Source: Patescibacteria group bacterium UBA661 (GTDB taxonomy: Bacteria; Patescibacteriota; Minisyncoccia; Phycocordibacterales; UBA918). From it: 44,110 nt of DNA. The notes beneath the pieces were generated by a model that was not told where the DNA came from, ran no database searches, and saw nothing but the letters and a program-made list of their open reading frames with translations. A program made the translations under genes and the position numbers. Shown here piece by piece: positions 15,182 through 23,397 of this stretch. The stretch spans positions 1 through 44,110 of the forward strand of contig DBNX01000017.1 in the NCBI GenBank assembly GCA_002299465.1, in the 5' to 3' direction. Position 1 is the stretch's first letter, and each line of letters begins with the position of its first letter.

Positions 15182-15634
15182 TTAACCATTAGCTCGTTCG
15201 CGCAAGATTTTTTCAGCGGCTAAAATCGCCAGCTGGGCCACTTCTCTCTCACTTTCTTTCAGGGCTTGTTCCTTAAGAACGGCACTTTTTAGCTCGGCGT
15301 TTTTTACCAATTCGGCTGCCTTAACCTCCGCTAAAGCCAGCATTTCAGCCGTCTTTGCGTCAGCGGCAGCTTTGGCTCTTCCCGCCACCGCCTCGGCTTC
15401 CTGATGAGCAGCGGTTAGTACATTCTGCTTTTCTAGGGCAGCATTAGCTTTGAAACTTTTTGCTTCCTCCGCATCTTTAAGTCCTTGCGCGATTTTTTCT
15501 TCCCGCTCGTTAAGCAGTTTAAGGATTGGTCGATACAGCAAATACCCTAAAGCCAACACCAGGATGGTGAAGTTTATAAGCTGGATAGCAATGAGACGCC
15601 GGTCGATGCCAAAAGCATTGATAATGTCTTCCAT
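15182..15634 (-). CDS. atpF: ATP synthase Fo b subunit
   Basis: A 150-residue peripheral-stalk subunit. One membrane helix (about 16-34) is followed by PILKLLNEREEKIAQGLKDAEE, the classic b-subunit start of the stalk, and a long Ala/Glu/Lys-rich coiled coil to residue 145. Length is normal. No second b-type gene is present, so the stalk should be a homodimer. Confidence 0.95.
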   Translation of the reverse strand: MEDIINAFGIDRRLIAIQLINFTILVLALGYLLYRPILKLLNEREEKIAQGLKDAEEAKSFKANAALEKQNVLTAAHQEAEAVAGRAKAAADAKTAEMLALAEVKAAELVKNAELKSAVLKEQALKESEREVAQLAILAAEKILRERANG

Positions 15635-15726
15635 AAGTGAGGTTTAATTTAAATGATTTTTGCCAAGAGACTAATTCTGAAATAAGTGAGATTCACCGAT
15701 CGCGGAACGGTACTGACATCAACCAT

Positions 15727-15990
15727 TTAGGCGAACTTAATGACGAACGCTACCACCAAAGCAAAGATGGCAAGCGCTTCGACGAAAGCAATACCGATAA
15801 GCATTGTGGCTTGAATCTTTGGTGCGGCTTCTGGATTGCGTCCGATAGCTTCAAGGGCTCGTGAAACCAACATACCGATAGCAATACCCGGACCGAGTAC
15901 ACCGATACCAGCCGCCAACGCCATTGCGATTGATTTTATGGCTTCAGCGTTGATTTGTGTAACCTGAAGAGCAATTTCAGCTTCATTCAT
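15727..15990 (-). CDS. atpE: ATP synthase Fo c subunit (proton type)
   Basis: An 87-residue hairpin of two membrane helices. The polar loop RNPE is at 51-54, and the ion-carrying carboxylate is E71 in GIAFVEALAIF. The residues that make a sodium site in Ilyobacter-type rings are absent: the helix-1 Gln position is hydrophobic (GPGIAIGML) and Ala follows E71 instead of Ser/Thr. A proton-driven ring is therefore expected. The gene is flanked by gaps of about 90-100 bp. The upstream gap holds a hairpin and a possible TATAAC -10 box (minus), which would allow extra atpE transcription. Confidence 0.95.
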   Translation of the reverse strand: MNEAEIALQVTQINAEAIKSIAMALAAGIGVLGPGIAIGMLVSRALEAIGRNPEAAPKIQATMLIGIAFVEALAIFALVVAFVIKFA

Positions 15991-16041
15991 AATGATTGTT
16001 TTTAATTTAAGTTATAATTTTTAATTCCTACTGGACAAGTT

Positions 16042-16078
16042 ACGAGTCACGCCCATTGTTGTTTTTAACGGGACTCGT
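16042..16078 (-). repeat. Hairpin between atpB and atpE
   Basis: Arms ACGAGTC (16042-16048) and GACTCGT (16072-16078), with an additional CCC/GGG pairing possible inside. Located in the gap before atpE; no T-run follows. Confidence 0.45.
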
Positions 16079-16093
16079 GATTATCCACTAGCA

Positions 16094-16864
16094 CTAATGC
16101 GGTTCTGCCACCGCGAGTTTAATGAAGAACAAAGTTAAAATTGCAAAAATAGAAGCCTGAATCAGACCAACAAAAACCTCAAAAGCTATTATTGGCACCG
16201 GCACAACATACGGGATAAAGAAAACAATTACCACCAAAAGCGTCTTGCCGGCAAAGATATTACCAAAAAGACGGAAGGAAAAGGAGATTAGACGCGCTAG
16301 TTCGGAAATAAGCTCAATAATACCAATAATAAAAGCTAGCGGTGAGGAAAAATTAATAAACTTACCAGCATATTTAAAGATTCCTAGAGTTACAAAACCA
16401 GCGGTTTGAACAGTCAGGAAAGCGACAATCGCAAAAGCAATTGTGATGTTGAGGTCGGTATTGGCTGGATATAACAATGGCTTAAGACCACCTTCGTACA
16501 ACAACCCGATGGCCGCCACCCCCGGCAACAACCCTGCCCAGTTGAGGGCCAACACAAAAATAAATATCGTCATCACGATCGGAAAATATTTAAGAGCCAA
16601 CTGACGACTCTCCAAAACTTCAGCCATGTAGTTGTAGACACCACCCACCAGCACTTCGGTGGCACTCTGTAATTTACCCGGCACTAATGCTAGTCGTTGT
16701 TTTATAAGAAAAGCCAAGCTGATTATCAAAATCATTGTCAACCAAGTCGTCAATAATGTAGCGGTGATTGGCACACCGAAGAATTCACCAAGCACATAAG
16801 GTCTTAATGAGACTTGAATCCCGGCTTCTTGAGCGGCGTAGACGGTCGGAATGAGTGAAAACAT
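16094..16864 (-). CDS. atpB: ATP synthase Fo a subunit
   Basis: A 256-residue stator channel protein with five to six membrane helices. The essential arginine is R198 in SFSFRLFGNIFAG, and the last helices (VFVGLIQASIFAILTLFFI) complete the half-channels. The first 16 residues (MFSLIPTVYAAQEAG) resemble a short cleavable or periplasmic leader. First gene of the operon; atpI is absent. The promoter TGG-TAAAAT (16903-16911, minus) leaves a leader of about 30 nt with GGTGG but no proper SD. Confidence 0.96.
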   Translation of the reverse strand: MFSLIPTVYAAQEAGIQVSLRPYVLGEFFGVPITATLLTTWLTMILIISLAFLIKQRLALVPGKLQSATEVLVGGVYNYMAEVLESRQLALKYFPIVMTIFIFVLALNWAGLLPGVAAIGLLYEGGLKPLLYPANTDLNITIAFAIVAFLTVQTAGFVTLGIFKYAGKFINFSSPLAFIIGIIELISELARLISFSFRLFGNIFAGKTLLVVIVFFIPYVVPVPIIAFEVFVGLIQASIFAILTLFFIKLAVAEPH

Positions 16865-16902
16865 GAAAAACTACAAACCACCAGCCGGCGATTTGCGCGG
16901 GT

Positions 16903-16911
16903 ATTTTACCA
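16903..16911 (-). promoter_or_regulatory. Extended -10 box of the ATP synthase operon
   Basis: TGG-TAAAAT on the minus strand, about 38 bases before the atpB ATG. It is the only good promoter candidate upstream of the operon. Confidence 0.5.
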
Positions 16912-17090
16912 CAAACACCCTTAAAAACCAAACTGGTTTTGCGGATTAACTTACACAAAACCTTAATTGTAAACAGTAAACCGGATTTTCTGCAAAATTT
17001 TGTCTGACCTTACTTGCCTACGATCCTAAAATCTGAAGAAATCTTGTTTCAAATCGCAAACATCATACTCAAAAAATGTGTTTTACCTGA

Positions 17091-17118
17091 TTGTTTGTGT
17101 AGTAAAAAATGTTATATT
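17091..17118 (+). promoter_or_regulatory. Promoter of the 100-residue unknown gene
   Basis: TTGTTT (17091-17096) and TGT-TATATT (17110-17118). Transcription from here gives a leader of about 33 nt containing a strong SD site, AAAGGAG (17144-17150), six bases before the ATG at 17157. Confidence 0.55.
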
Positions 17119-17156
17119 TGAGGTTCATTTCTTACCAGAACTTAAAGGAGATAGCG

Positions 17157-17459
17157 ATGGTGGAAATCAAGCGCCTGGGCACGCTCTGTGGTGTACCAAT
17201 CTGTGTGAGGCACTACAAGGTTGCTCCAAACAGCACTGTAATCAACGCGGTTTGTACAGAAGATGGTTATGTCTTCGATAAAGAGATTCTAAACGACATG
17301 CGGATAGAAGCTAAGGAAATTCGCCACTTTCTTGCTGAGAACCTTATCAAGACAGCTGAGCTTTTTGGTGTAAAACCGTACGATATTAGTATCAGCGGCC
17401 CCGACCAAACTGATGGCAGTATGTTCCTCACCATTTTCACACCCCAAAGAGAAAGCTAA
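17157..17459 (+). CDS. Small hypothetical protein with strong ribosome-binding site
   Basis: A 100-residue soluble alpha/beta protein that I do not recognise. It has two Cys in CGVPICV (11-17) and a third at about 33, an acidic helix (EILNDMRIEAKEIRHFLAENLIKTAELF) and a C-terminal strand pair (DISISGPDQTDGSMFLTIF). The start is fixed by AAAGGAG six bases upstream; an in-frame ATG at 17109 lies within the -10 box. It is a monocistronic unit with its own promoter and terminator, unlike its leaderless neighbours. Confidence 0.6.
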   Translation: MVEIKRLGTLCGVPICVRHYKVAPNSTVINAVCTEDGYVFDKEILNDMRIEAKEIRHFLAENLIKTAELFGVKPYDISISGPDQTDGSMFLTIFTPQRES

Positions 17460-17469
17460 GTGCTCTCAC

Positions 17470-17499
17470 AACCACCTCGTATGAGGTGGTTGAATTTTT
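17470..17499 (+). terminator. Intrinsic terminator of the 100-residue gene
   Basis: AACCACCTC and GAGGTGGTT form a 9-bp stem with a GTAT loop, followed by GAATTTTT. Confidence 0.75.
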
Positions 17500-17636
17500 G
17501 TTAAAATTTACATCATGACCACTTTTAGACTGCTGACAACCTTACTTTTTGCAGTAAATCACTCTGCCAGTATATTTGCTAAAAAATCGACATTTTGTTG
17601 ACTAATCGCTACCAATTTGCTATCGTTAGCGACATT

Positions 17637-17816
17637 ATGTCACAAGATTTATTGATTAAACTCGTCTCCGTTGGCGATAAAAAAGGTGTCGGTAAAGGAC
17701 ACGTTTATTACACGCGTTACAACAACAAATCAAAAAAAGATCCGAGTAAAAAGTACGAAACTAAAAAGTTTAACCCGATCGCCCAAGCCCACACTGTCTA
17801 CAAACAAAAGAAATAA
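17637..17816 (+). CDS. rpmG: 50S ribosomal protein bL33
   Basis: A 59-residue basic protein of the large subunit. The pattern IKLVSVGDKKGVGKGHVYYTRYNNK, then KKYETKKFNPIAQAHTVYKQKK, follows bL33 (KLVS, G-H-x-Y-x-T-x-x-N-K, K-x-x-x-K-K-F-x-P). It lacks the Cys pairs of zinc-binding bL33 paralogues, so it is the zinc-independent type. The start at 17637 fits the family; an upstream in-frame ATG (17595) would add 14 untypical residues. Its last codons and stop are part of the 62-bp palindrome downstream. Confidence 0.88.
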   Translation: MSQDLLIKLVSVGDKKGVGKGHVYYTRYNNKSKKDPSKKYETKKFNPIAQAHTVYKQKK

Positions 17817-17862
17817 AAAACTGCCCACCGTACGGTGGGCAGTTTTTTATTTCTTTTGTTTG
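17801..17862. terminator. 62-bp perfect palindrome, bidirectional terminator of rpmG and the aldolase
   Basis: Exact 31-bp arms without spacer, centred at 17831/17832. The core is CTGCCCACCGT, flanked by A-runs on one side and T-runs on the other, so it can stop transcription from both convergent genes. The left arm includes the last five rpmG codons and its stop. Confidence 0.85.
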
Positions 17863-17873
17863 GCCTGCCTCTT

Positions 17874-18902
17874 TTACTTTAGCTTAGTGTCACTGCGGGC
17901 ATCGTACTTACCCTGACTAGCCAAACTATTCATCTCAGCGGCATAGCGAAGCATTTCTTGAGCTTCTGGTATATTTTCTGGCTTACCTTGCCAGGCCATC
18001 AAAACTGGCTCCTCGAGCGCGCGCGAATAAGAAAAAGTGATAGGCCACGGCTGTTCTCCTAATTTAACGATGGCATTCAGATTTTCAACGGAGCGCTTCG
18101 GTGTCTGACCACCCGACAAAAACACGATACCACCAACTTCGTGCGGTACTGACATATGAAAAGTCCGTAGTGTGGCATTGGCCACTGCTTCGGGTGAAGA
18201 TTGCTCACTCGCCATATCTCCCGCTAAAACCATCGATGATTTGAGGATTAATCCCTCTAAATCAACTCGGTAGTTCATCAGAGTCTGAAATAGTATCTGT
18301 AAAGTACGAGTGGTTACCTGTTCCGCTCGTACAATAGAATGGTCGCCAGCAAAAATTACCTCCGGTTCAACCATTGGCACAATTCCAGCCGCCTGCGCGA
18401 GCTGTGCGTAACGTGCCAACATAATAGCATTCATAGTAATTGCGGCATCGGTGGGAGTGTCTTCCTCATCAATCGTCACGACCGCGCGCCACTTAGCGAA
18501 ACGTGCCCCCAAGTCATAATATTCTTCCAAACGAGCCGTAAGGTCATCCAGACCCTGCGTAACAACTTCTCCCTTAAAACCGTGCAAATCCGTAGTGCCT
18601 TTATCAACCTTAATCCCAGGAACAATACCCTTAGCAGTGAGCACATCTGGGAACGGTGTCCCACCATCGGTAAAATTACGAATTGAGGAATCGTACATTA
18701 TTACTCCAGAAATATACTTTTCAATCCCTAGTGCGGTAAATAATAACTCACGAAAGTCTTGACGATTCTCTGGTTTGTTTGGTAAATGTACTAACGCCAA
18801 CCGTTTGCCGGCTGAGGCATCACTTTCATCAGCCGCGAGGATGCCCTTACCGGGTGCCATCAGGGTCGCTACGGTTTCGTATAACTTGGTGTTCTTTTTC
18901 AT
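17874..18902 (-). CDS. Fructose-bisphosphate aldolase, class I
   Basis: A 342-residue Schiff-base aldolase of the eukaryote-like class I family, splitting fructose 1,6-bisphosphate into glyceraldehyde 3-phosphate and dihydroxyacetone phosphate. The Schiff-base lysine is K221 (LEGLILKSSMV). D25 in GILAADES, K137 and R139 in AKWRAV, and E179/E181 in MVEPEV match the catalytic set of the rabbit enzyme. SGGQTPK is the phosphate-binding loop. No metal-dependent class II enzyme is in the window. The ATG lies nine bases behind TGT-TACACT, so translation is near-leaderless. Confidence 0.96.
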   Translation of the reverse strand: MKKNTKLYETVATLMAPGKGILAADESDASAGKRLALVHLPNKPENRQDFRELLFTALGIEKYISGVIMYDSSIRNFTDGGTPFPDVLTAKGIVPGIKVDKGTTDLHGFKGEVVTQGLDDLTARLEEYYDLGARFAKWRAVVTIDEEDTPTDAAITMNAIMLARYAQLAQAAGIVPMVEPEVIFAGDHSIVRAEQVTTRTLQILFQTLMNYRVDLEGLILKSSMVLAGDMASEQSSPEAVANATLRTFHMSVPHEVGGIVFLSGGQTPKRSVENLNAIVKLGEQPWPITFSYSRALEEPVLMAWQGKPENIPEAQEMLRYAAEMNSLASQGKYDARSDTKLK

Positions 18903-18911
18903 ACTTTAACT

Positions 18912-18920
18912 AGTGTAACA
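18912..18920 (-). promoter_or_regulatory. Extended -10 box of the aldolase gene
   Basis: TGT-TACACT on the minus strand, nine bases before the ATG at 18902. Confidence 0.6.
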
Positions 18921-18974
18921 AAAAAAGTGCCAGACTCACCATATCAACTGTGAGCAACTCTTAGTAAAAATGTA

Positions 18975-18980
18975 TATAAT
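18975..18980 (+). promoter_or_regulatory. -10 box of the prmC operon
   Basis: TATAAT within TGTATATAAT. The leader to the ATG at 19020 is about 33 nt and has no SD site. Confidence 0.55.
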
Positions 18981-19019
18981 CAAACCACATCAGATAACTC
19001 TTCGCTAAAAACAACCGTT

Positions 19020-19775
19020 ATGAAAATTACGATCGAACAAGAAATGAAATGGTTATTACAAGAAAAATATAATGGACAAAGCGGCGCTGAGTACGAAGCC
19101 GATTGTGTTCGTCTGAAAGCTGGTGAACCCTTAGCTTATCTGATTGGTCATTTGCCGTTTCTCAATACTACAATCTGGTTGGACTCTCACCCCCTCATCC
19201 CTCGTCCCGAAACAGAATATTGGGTAAACGAACTAATCACCTCCTTTAGAAAAAGAAAATATTCGCCAAAAAATATTTTAGACCTGGGAGCGGGTAGCGG
19301 CTGCATTGGAATAGCGCTAGGTAAAGAATTTACCTCTGCCGCTATAACTTTTGTCGAACTAGAAAACAGACATAGCGCCACCCTTGAAAAAAACTGCGCC
19401 TTTAATAAATTAGAAAAAAATCGTTACCAGATTTTTGTGGGCGACCTGTTTACACCCATCCTTGACCAGCCAACTTTTGATTTGATTGTGAGCAACCCAC
19501 CTTATATTGATGCTTCCTTGAAGCGCACCGCCACCAGCGTAATCAAATACGAACCACCGCTGGCTCTCTACGGCGGAAGCGGTGGAATGGCTATAATTGA
19601 AAAAATAATTATCGAAGCCCCACACTGGCTTAACCCGCACGGTGAATTATGGCTAGAACACGAACCCGAACAAACTGAAACCATAACAAGCCTAGCCCTT
19701 AACTACGGCTTCCGTTGCCATACCCAAACAGACCAATTTGGAACACTGCGTTACTCACAATTAGTGTTACAATAA
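19020..19775 (+). CDS. prmC: Peptide chain release factor N5-glutamine methyltransferase
   Basis: A 251-residue SAM-dependent enzyme that methylates the Gln of the GGQ motif in RF1/RF2. The SAM-binding motif I is LDLGAGSGCIG (87-97) and the catalytic NPPY is at 159-162 (VSNPPYID). LIPRPETE (59-66) before the SAM domain is the PrmC hallmark. The N-terminal substrate domain is shortened (family members are often 270-290 residues). The next gene follows after 20 bases with its own TGT-TACAAT box overlapping the prmC end. Confidence 0.95.
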   Translation: MKITIEQEMKWLLQEKYNGQSGAEYEADCVRLKAGEPLAYLIGHLPFLNTTIWLDSHPLIPRPETEYWVNELITSFRKRKYSPKNILDLGAGSGCIGIALGKEFTSAAITFVELENRHSATLEKNCAFNKLEKNRYQIFVGDLFTPILDQPTFDLIVSNPPYIDASLKRTATSVIKYEPPLALYGGSGGMAIIEKIIIEAPHWLNPHGELWLEHEPEQTETITSLALNYGFRCHTQTDQFGTLRYSQLVLQ

Positions 19776-19795
19776 ACAGGCGAGAAAAATCATTT

Positions 19796-20026
19796 ATGTC
19801 GTTTATGTTTTTTACACCATCATTTGACCTTCCGCTTGATTCAATTGTCCTCATCGGTTTTTATCTAGTAGCGGGTTTGTACACTGTTTTTACAATAATT
19901 TTGTACTACCACTGGCAGCAATACAGCATTGACGACAAAGTGTCCCGCTTGACCTACATTGTTTATCTCGTCACTACCCTACCCTTAATCGGCTTGCTTG
20001 GTATTTTAACGTTCTTTATTAATTAA
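19796..20026 (+). CDS. Small two-helix membrane protein
   Basis: A 76-residue protein with hydrophobic helices at about 16-37 (IVLIGFYLVAGLYTVFTIILYY) and 53-74, joined by a hydrophilic loop (HWQQYSIDDKVSRL). No family is recognised. It lies between prmC and a PH-domain membrane protein (14 bases downstream), probably in one transcript. The ATG at 19796 is preferred over a longer in-frame start at 19715, which would overlap prmC. TGT-TACAAT (19765-19773) is a possible own promoter. Confidence 0.65.
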   Translation: MSFMFFTPSFDLPLDSIVLIGFYLVAGLYTVFTIILYYHWQQYSIDDKVSRLTYIVYLVTTLPLIGLLGILTFFIN

Positions 20027-20040
20027 AAACTCGCTTACCT

Positions 20041-20607
20041 ATGCTTCTAGAAAAAATCCAACTCGAGCCCAATGAAGAAATCCTACAGACTGTTCGCAAG
20101 CACTGGTTTATTCTATTTTCTGAATTGTTCGGTGTCCTTGTTATGTTACTGGCACCTTTATTTGTGATGGTAGTAGCGGCTTTTATTCCCAACCTACCCG
20201 AAACCTTAAATATTTTCTCAGAATACTTAGTTCTATCATCTTACTTCATCATCGTCTGGATAATCTTTTGCCTCCTTTCCGCCTTCACTATCTGGACTCA
20301 TTATTATCTCGATTTGTGGGTAGTGACTAATCGTCGTTTGCTAGTGATTGATCAAATACACTTCTTCAACCGCAAAGTGAGCAGTTTTCGTCTGGAACGC
20401 CTGCAAGACATCAAAGTGCTAATCAGTGGCGTTATACCAACCTTCCTAAACTTCGGCACAATCCGCGCGCAAACAGCGAGTGCTGCCGACTCTGCCTTTA
20501 CTTCAACCGGATTACCTGACCCGCGCGGCTTACAAGCCATCATTCAAAAAGCTACCGATGAACGCTTGCGTGACCTAAACCAACCAGCATCACTGCTAAC
20601 CGATTAA
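20041..20607 (+). CDS. Bacterial PH-domain (bPH2) membrane protein
   Basis: A 188-residue protein. A short N-terminal segment is followed by two membrane helices (about 24-50 and 62-87) and a YdbS-like pleckstrin-homology domain (PF03703): YYLDLWVVTNRRLLVIDQIHFFNRKVSSFRLERLQDIKV is the usual family core. The function is unknown; such proteins are common in small-genome bacteria and may act in membrane or envelope organisation. The C-terminal part (NFGTIRAQTASA.., then a helix) ends the domain. Confidence 0.8.
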   Translation: MLLEKIQLEPNEEILQTVRKHWFILFSELFGVLVMLLAPLFVMVVAAFIPNLPETLNIFSEYLVLSSYFIIVWIIFCLLSAFTIWTHYYLDLWVVTNRRLLVIDQIHFFNRKVSSFRLERLQDIKVLISGVIPTFLNFGTIRAQTASAADSAFTSTGLPDPRGLQAIIQKATDERLRDLNQPASLLTD

Positions 20608-20610
20608 AAC

Positions 20611-20639
20611 TTGCATTCCCCTTGCTGCTCACCTAAAAT
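20611..20639 (+). promoter_or_regulatory. Promoter of hisS
   Basis: TTGCAT (20611-20616) and TAAAAT (20634-20639) with the optimal 17-bp spacing. The ATG follows eight bases after the -10 box, giving a leaderless mRNA. Confidence 0.7.
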
Positions 20640-20647
20640 TAGCTACT

Positions 20648-21919
20648 ATGAACGAAGAAAAACTCTCCACCGCTCCTTACAAGGGGGTTCGTGATTTTTA
20701 CCCTGAAGATTTGGCAATTTTGAGTTACATAATCAAAACCTGGAGTAAAACCGCCGAGAGTTTTGGCTTTGCTCGCTACGATGCCTCAGTCTTAGAGCCG
20801 GCTGAACTTTACAAAAATAAAGGAGCTGTCAACGCTGAAATTGTCAACGAACAGACTTACACCTTCATTGATCGGGGCGAGCGTGCGGTCACCCTGCGAC
20901 CGGAAATGACTCCGACGGCGGCGCGTTTAGTCGCCGCCCGGGCGCGCGATTTATGCTTCCCGCTACGCTGGTACGCCATACCAAACCTGTTTCGCTACGA
21001 AAGACCCCAACGGGGTCGCTTGCGTGAACATTGGCAATTAAACTGCGATCTTTTTGGTGTCACTGACCGCCTGGCTGATATTGAAATTTTACTTTTGGCT
21101 CACCAAATCTTAATTGATTTTGGCGCCACTTCCGAGATGTTTACCATCCTCGTAAATGACCGCGCCGAAATGACTGCCGCTTACCAAGCACTCGGCATCA
21201 CTGACGCCAACACTATAAATGACATCACACGCCTAACCGATCGCAAACGCAAAATCACTGATGCCACCTATCGCCAAGAGCTCACGACTATTCTTAAGGG
21301 AAACAATGTACTAGCTGAACAAGTGCTAAACTTGCTCGAAACCCCAAATGTTACCCATCCTTTACTCAACGATCTAAAAGAGCTGGGAGTTACAAATGTC
21401 AAAATTGACCGCACGATTGCCCGTGGTTTTGATTATTACACGGGTATGATTTTTGAGGTCGTTGATAATCATCCAGAAAATAACCGTTCCCTCATGGGTG
21501 GCGGCCGATACAACAGTCTAACTGCAATGTTTAGCTCGGAAGCCGTGGCGGCAGTCGGTTTTGGAATGGGAGATGTCACGATGCGTGATTTTTTGATTTC
21601 ACACCAACTCTTACCGAAAAACGTAACCATCACCGCTCCCACTTTAATGATTATCCCAGCCGAACCAGTCAATTCCCTTCCCAGTGAAAAATTAGCTCTT
21701 CTTTTCCGCGCTCGTGGCATAAAAACCGGTGTCGATTTTGGTACCAAAAAATTGGGTAAAAAAATTGCTGACGCGGCAACTAGTGGTGTAAAATACGCCA
21801 TTGTGGTTGGAGAATCAGAGTTGGCGGCTGGGCAGTTTGTTCTAAAAAACCTAGATTTAAATCTCACCGAGACTGGCTCCATTGAGTCTTTAATTACATT
21901 TTTGATTGAACAAACCTAA
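20648..21919 (+). CDS. hisS: Histidyl-tRNA synthetase
   Basis: A 423-residue class II aminoacyl-tRNA synthetase. LRPEMTP (83-89) and RYERPQRGRLREHWQLN (116-132) form motif 2 and the neighbouring ATP/His site; ARGFDYYTGMIFE is the histidine-specific loop; GGGRYNSL and the motif 3 region (VGFGMGDVTMRDFL) follow. The C-terminal anticodon-binding domain (residues about 330-423, LMIIPAE...) is present. The start follows a well-spaced promoter by eight bases. The exonuclease gene begins five bases after its stop, suggesting an operon. Confidence 0.98.
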   Translation: MNEEKLSTAPYKGVRDFYPEDLAILSYIIKTWSKTAESFGFARYDASVLEPAELYKNKGAVNAEIVNEQTYTFIDRGERAVTLRPEMTPTAARLVAARARDLCFPLRWYAIPNLFRYERPQRGRLREHWQLNCDLFGVTDRLADIEILLLAHQILIDFGATSEMFTILVNDRAEMTAAYQALGITDANTINDITRLTDRKRKITDATYRQELTTILKGNNVLAEQVLNLLETPNVTHPLLNDLKELGVTNVKIDRTIARGFDYYTGMIFEVVDNHPENNRSLMGGGRYNSLTAMFSSEAVAAVGFGMGDVTMRDFLISHQLLPKNVTITAPTLMIIPAEPVNSLPSEKLALLFRARGIKTGVDFGTKKLGKKIADAATSGVKYAIVVGESELAAGQFVLKNLDLNLTETGSIESLITFLIEQT

Positions 21920-21924
21920 GCTTC

Positions 21925-22500
21925 ATGCGTTACCTCATTTTTGATTTAGAAACTCAGAATACTTTTCAAGATGTCGGCAGTAGTGATCCGAGCGCTCTTT
22001 CTATCTCAGTTGGATCTTTTTATGATAGCGAGACCGACCGCTACACAACCGTTACTGTCGATGAGCTGAGTCAGGCTTGGCCTCTCATTGAAAATGCTGA
22101 TGCTCTCGTTGGTTTTAATACAAACCATTTTGATATTCCACTCCTTAATAAATACTATCCGGGTGATTTGTTTGCCATCAAAAGTATTGATTTATTAGAG
22201 GCGGTAAAAAAATCCCTCGGCCGACGCTTGCGTTTGGACTCCATCGCTGAAGCTACTGTTGGCGCGACCAAATCGGCTCATGGATTAACCGCTGTGCGCT
22301 GGTGGCGTGAAGGTAAAATTGAAGACATCAAAACCTATTGCGAGCAAGATGTACGCGTGACGAAAAAGCTTTTTGATTACGCTCGCCAACACGGGCATCT
22401 AAAATTTAAAGACGGTAGTAGAAAACGAGAAATACCGATAGATACTACTACTTGGGAAACTAAAGACGACGCGGTCCTAACTCATTCCCTACAATTCTAA
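21925..22500 (+). CDS. RNase H-like DEDDy 3'-5' exonuclease domain protein
   Basis: A 191-residue protein of the ribonuclease-H/DnaQ-like fold (YprB-type, PF13482 relatives). The metal-binding acids are D7 and E9 (IFDLET), D70 (FNTNHFDIPLL), and D142 with Y138 in YCEQDVRVTKKLF, giving the DEDDy arrangement. There is no polymerase or helicase domain, so it may trim DNA or RNA on its own. It follows hisS by five bases. Its stop overlaps the stop of the convergent uppP gene by four bases. Confidence 0.8.
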   Translation: MRYLIFDLETQNTFQDVGSSDPSALSISVGSFYDSETDRYTTVTVDELSQAWPLIENADALVGFNTNHFDIPLLNKYYPGDLFAIKSIDLLEAVKKSLGRRLRLDSIAEATVGATKSAHGLTAVRWWREGKIEDIKTYCEQDVRVTKKLFDYARQHGHLKFKDGSRKREIPIDTTTWETKDDAVLTHSLQF

Positions 22501-23303
22501 AGAAACCAAGACACGTACGCGACGAAAATCGCCAAAATAATACTGTACCAAATAAATGGCCACAACGTGTATTTACGAATAAAGTCTAGGAAAAAGTGGA
22601 TAACGATAATTGCTACTACATAGCTAACCACCGCCGCTACGGCAACCGGACCCCAATTCACAGTTTCACCAATGATAATTAGATCGATTAGTTTTTTGGT
22701 GCCCACTCCAAGCGTAATCGGAATTGCTAACAAAAAAGAAAACCGTGCCGCTTCGTAACGAGACAAACCCACCAACATTCCGCCTGCCAAAGTGGCTCCG
22801 GATCGGGAAAATCCCGGAATCAATGCCAAGGCCTGAAAAATACCAATCAAAAAGCCGCGGCGAACGGTGATGCTACCATTCGGTGGCTTAATATGGTAAC
22901 GCCACTCCGCGTACATAAAAAATAAGGCGGAAAGAAAAAGCACGCCTGCCACGAGCAACGCTCGCTCGAAAGTAGACATAAACTCCTCCAGCAACATCCC
23001 GAGAATTACCCCTGGAATGGTACCGACCAACAAGGCATAAAGAAGTGTCGCATCTTTTTCGTTAGTGGGCAGTCGTCCCAATTTACGAATCAGCGTCTGC
23101 ACAAGCACCCACAGCTCCGCCCGAAAATAGGTGATAACGGCTAATGTCGTTGCTAAGTGCAAAACAGCGTCTACTGCAAAACCATTAACATCATCGATGT
23201 TTAGAAAATCGCGCACCATCATCAGGTGACCCGAGGAAGAAATCGGCAAAAACTCAGTAATTCCCTGCAGTAAGCCCAGTATCAGGGCGGTGATTATGTC
23301 CAT
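22497..23303 (-). CDS. uppP: Undecaprenyl-diphosphatase
   Basis: A 268-residue polytopic enzyme (UppP/BacA family) that recycles undecaprenyl pyrophosphate to the monophosphate carrier for cell-wall polymers. LLQGITEFLPISSSGHL (11-27, with E17 and the Ser cluster) and GFSRSGATLAGG carry the catalytic residues. It implies an isoprenoid-linked wall or surface polymer. The start at 23303 lies 11 bases behind TGG-TATACT (23315-23323). Confidence 0.96.
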   Translation of the reverse strand: MDIITALILGLLQGITEFLPISSSGHLMMVRDFLNIDDVNGFAVDAVLHLATTLAVITYFRAELWVLVQTLIRKLGRLPTNEKDATLLYALLVGTIPGVILGMLLEEFMSTFERALLVAGVLFLSALFFMYAEWRYHIKPPNGSITVRRGFLIGIFQALALIPGFSRSGATLAGGMLVGLSRYEAARFSFLLAIPITLGVGTKKLIDLIIIGETVNWGPVAVAAVVSYVVAIIVIHFFLDFIRKYTLWPFIWYSIILAIFVAYVSWFL

Positions 23304-23314
23304 ATTTAGTCAAC

Positions 23315-23323
23315 AGTATACCA
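23315..23323 (-). promoter_or_regulatory. Extended -10 box of uppP
   Basis: TGG-TATACT on the minus strand, 11 bases before the ATG at 23303. Confidence 0.6.
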
Positions 23324-23397
23324 TCGCCAAAAAATAAATCGTGTTAGAATGTAAACATTGAGATAGGTAAAATTAATCTTAAATCAAAAAATACACT

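Noticed and set aside
15727..15990. Sodium-driven ATP synthase, suggested by the nearby nhaD antiporter.
   Set aside because: The c-subunit lacks the Gln and Ser/Thr ligands of sodium-type rings; residues around E71 are hydrophobic.
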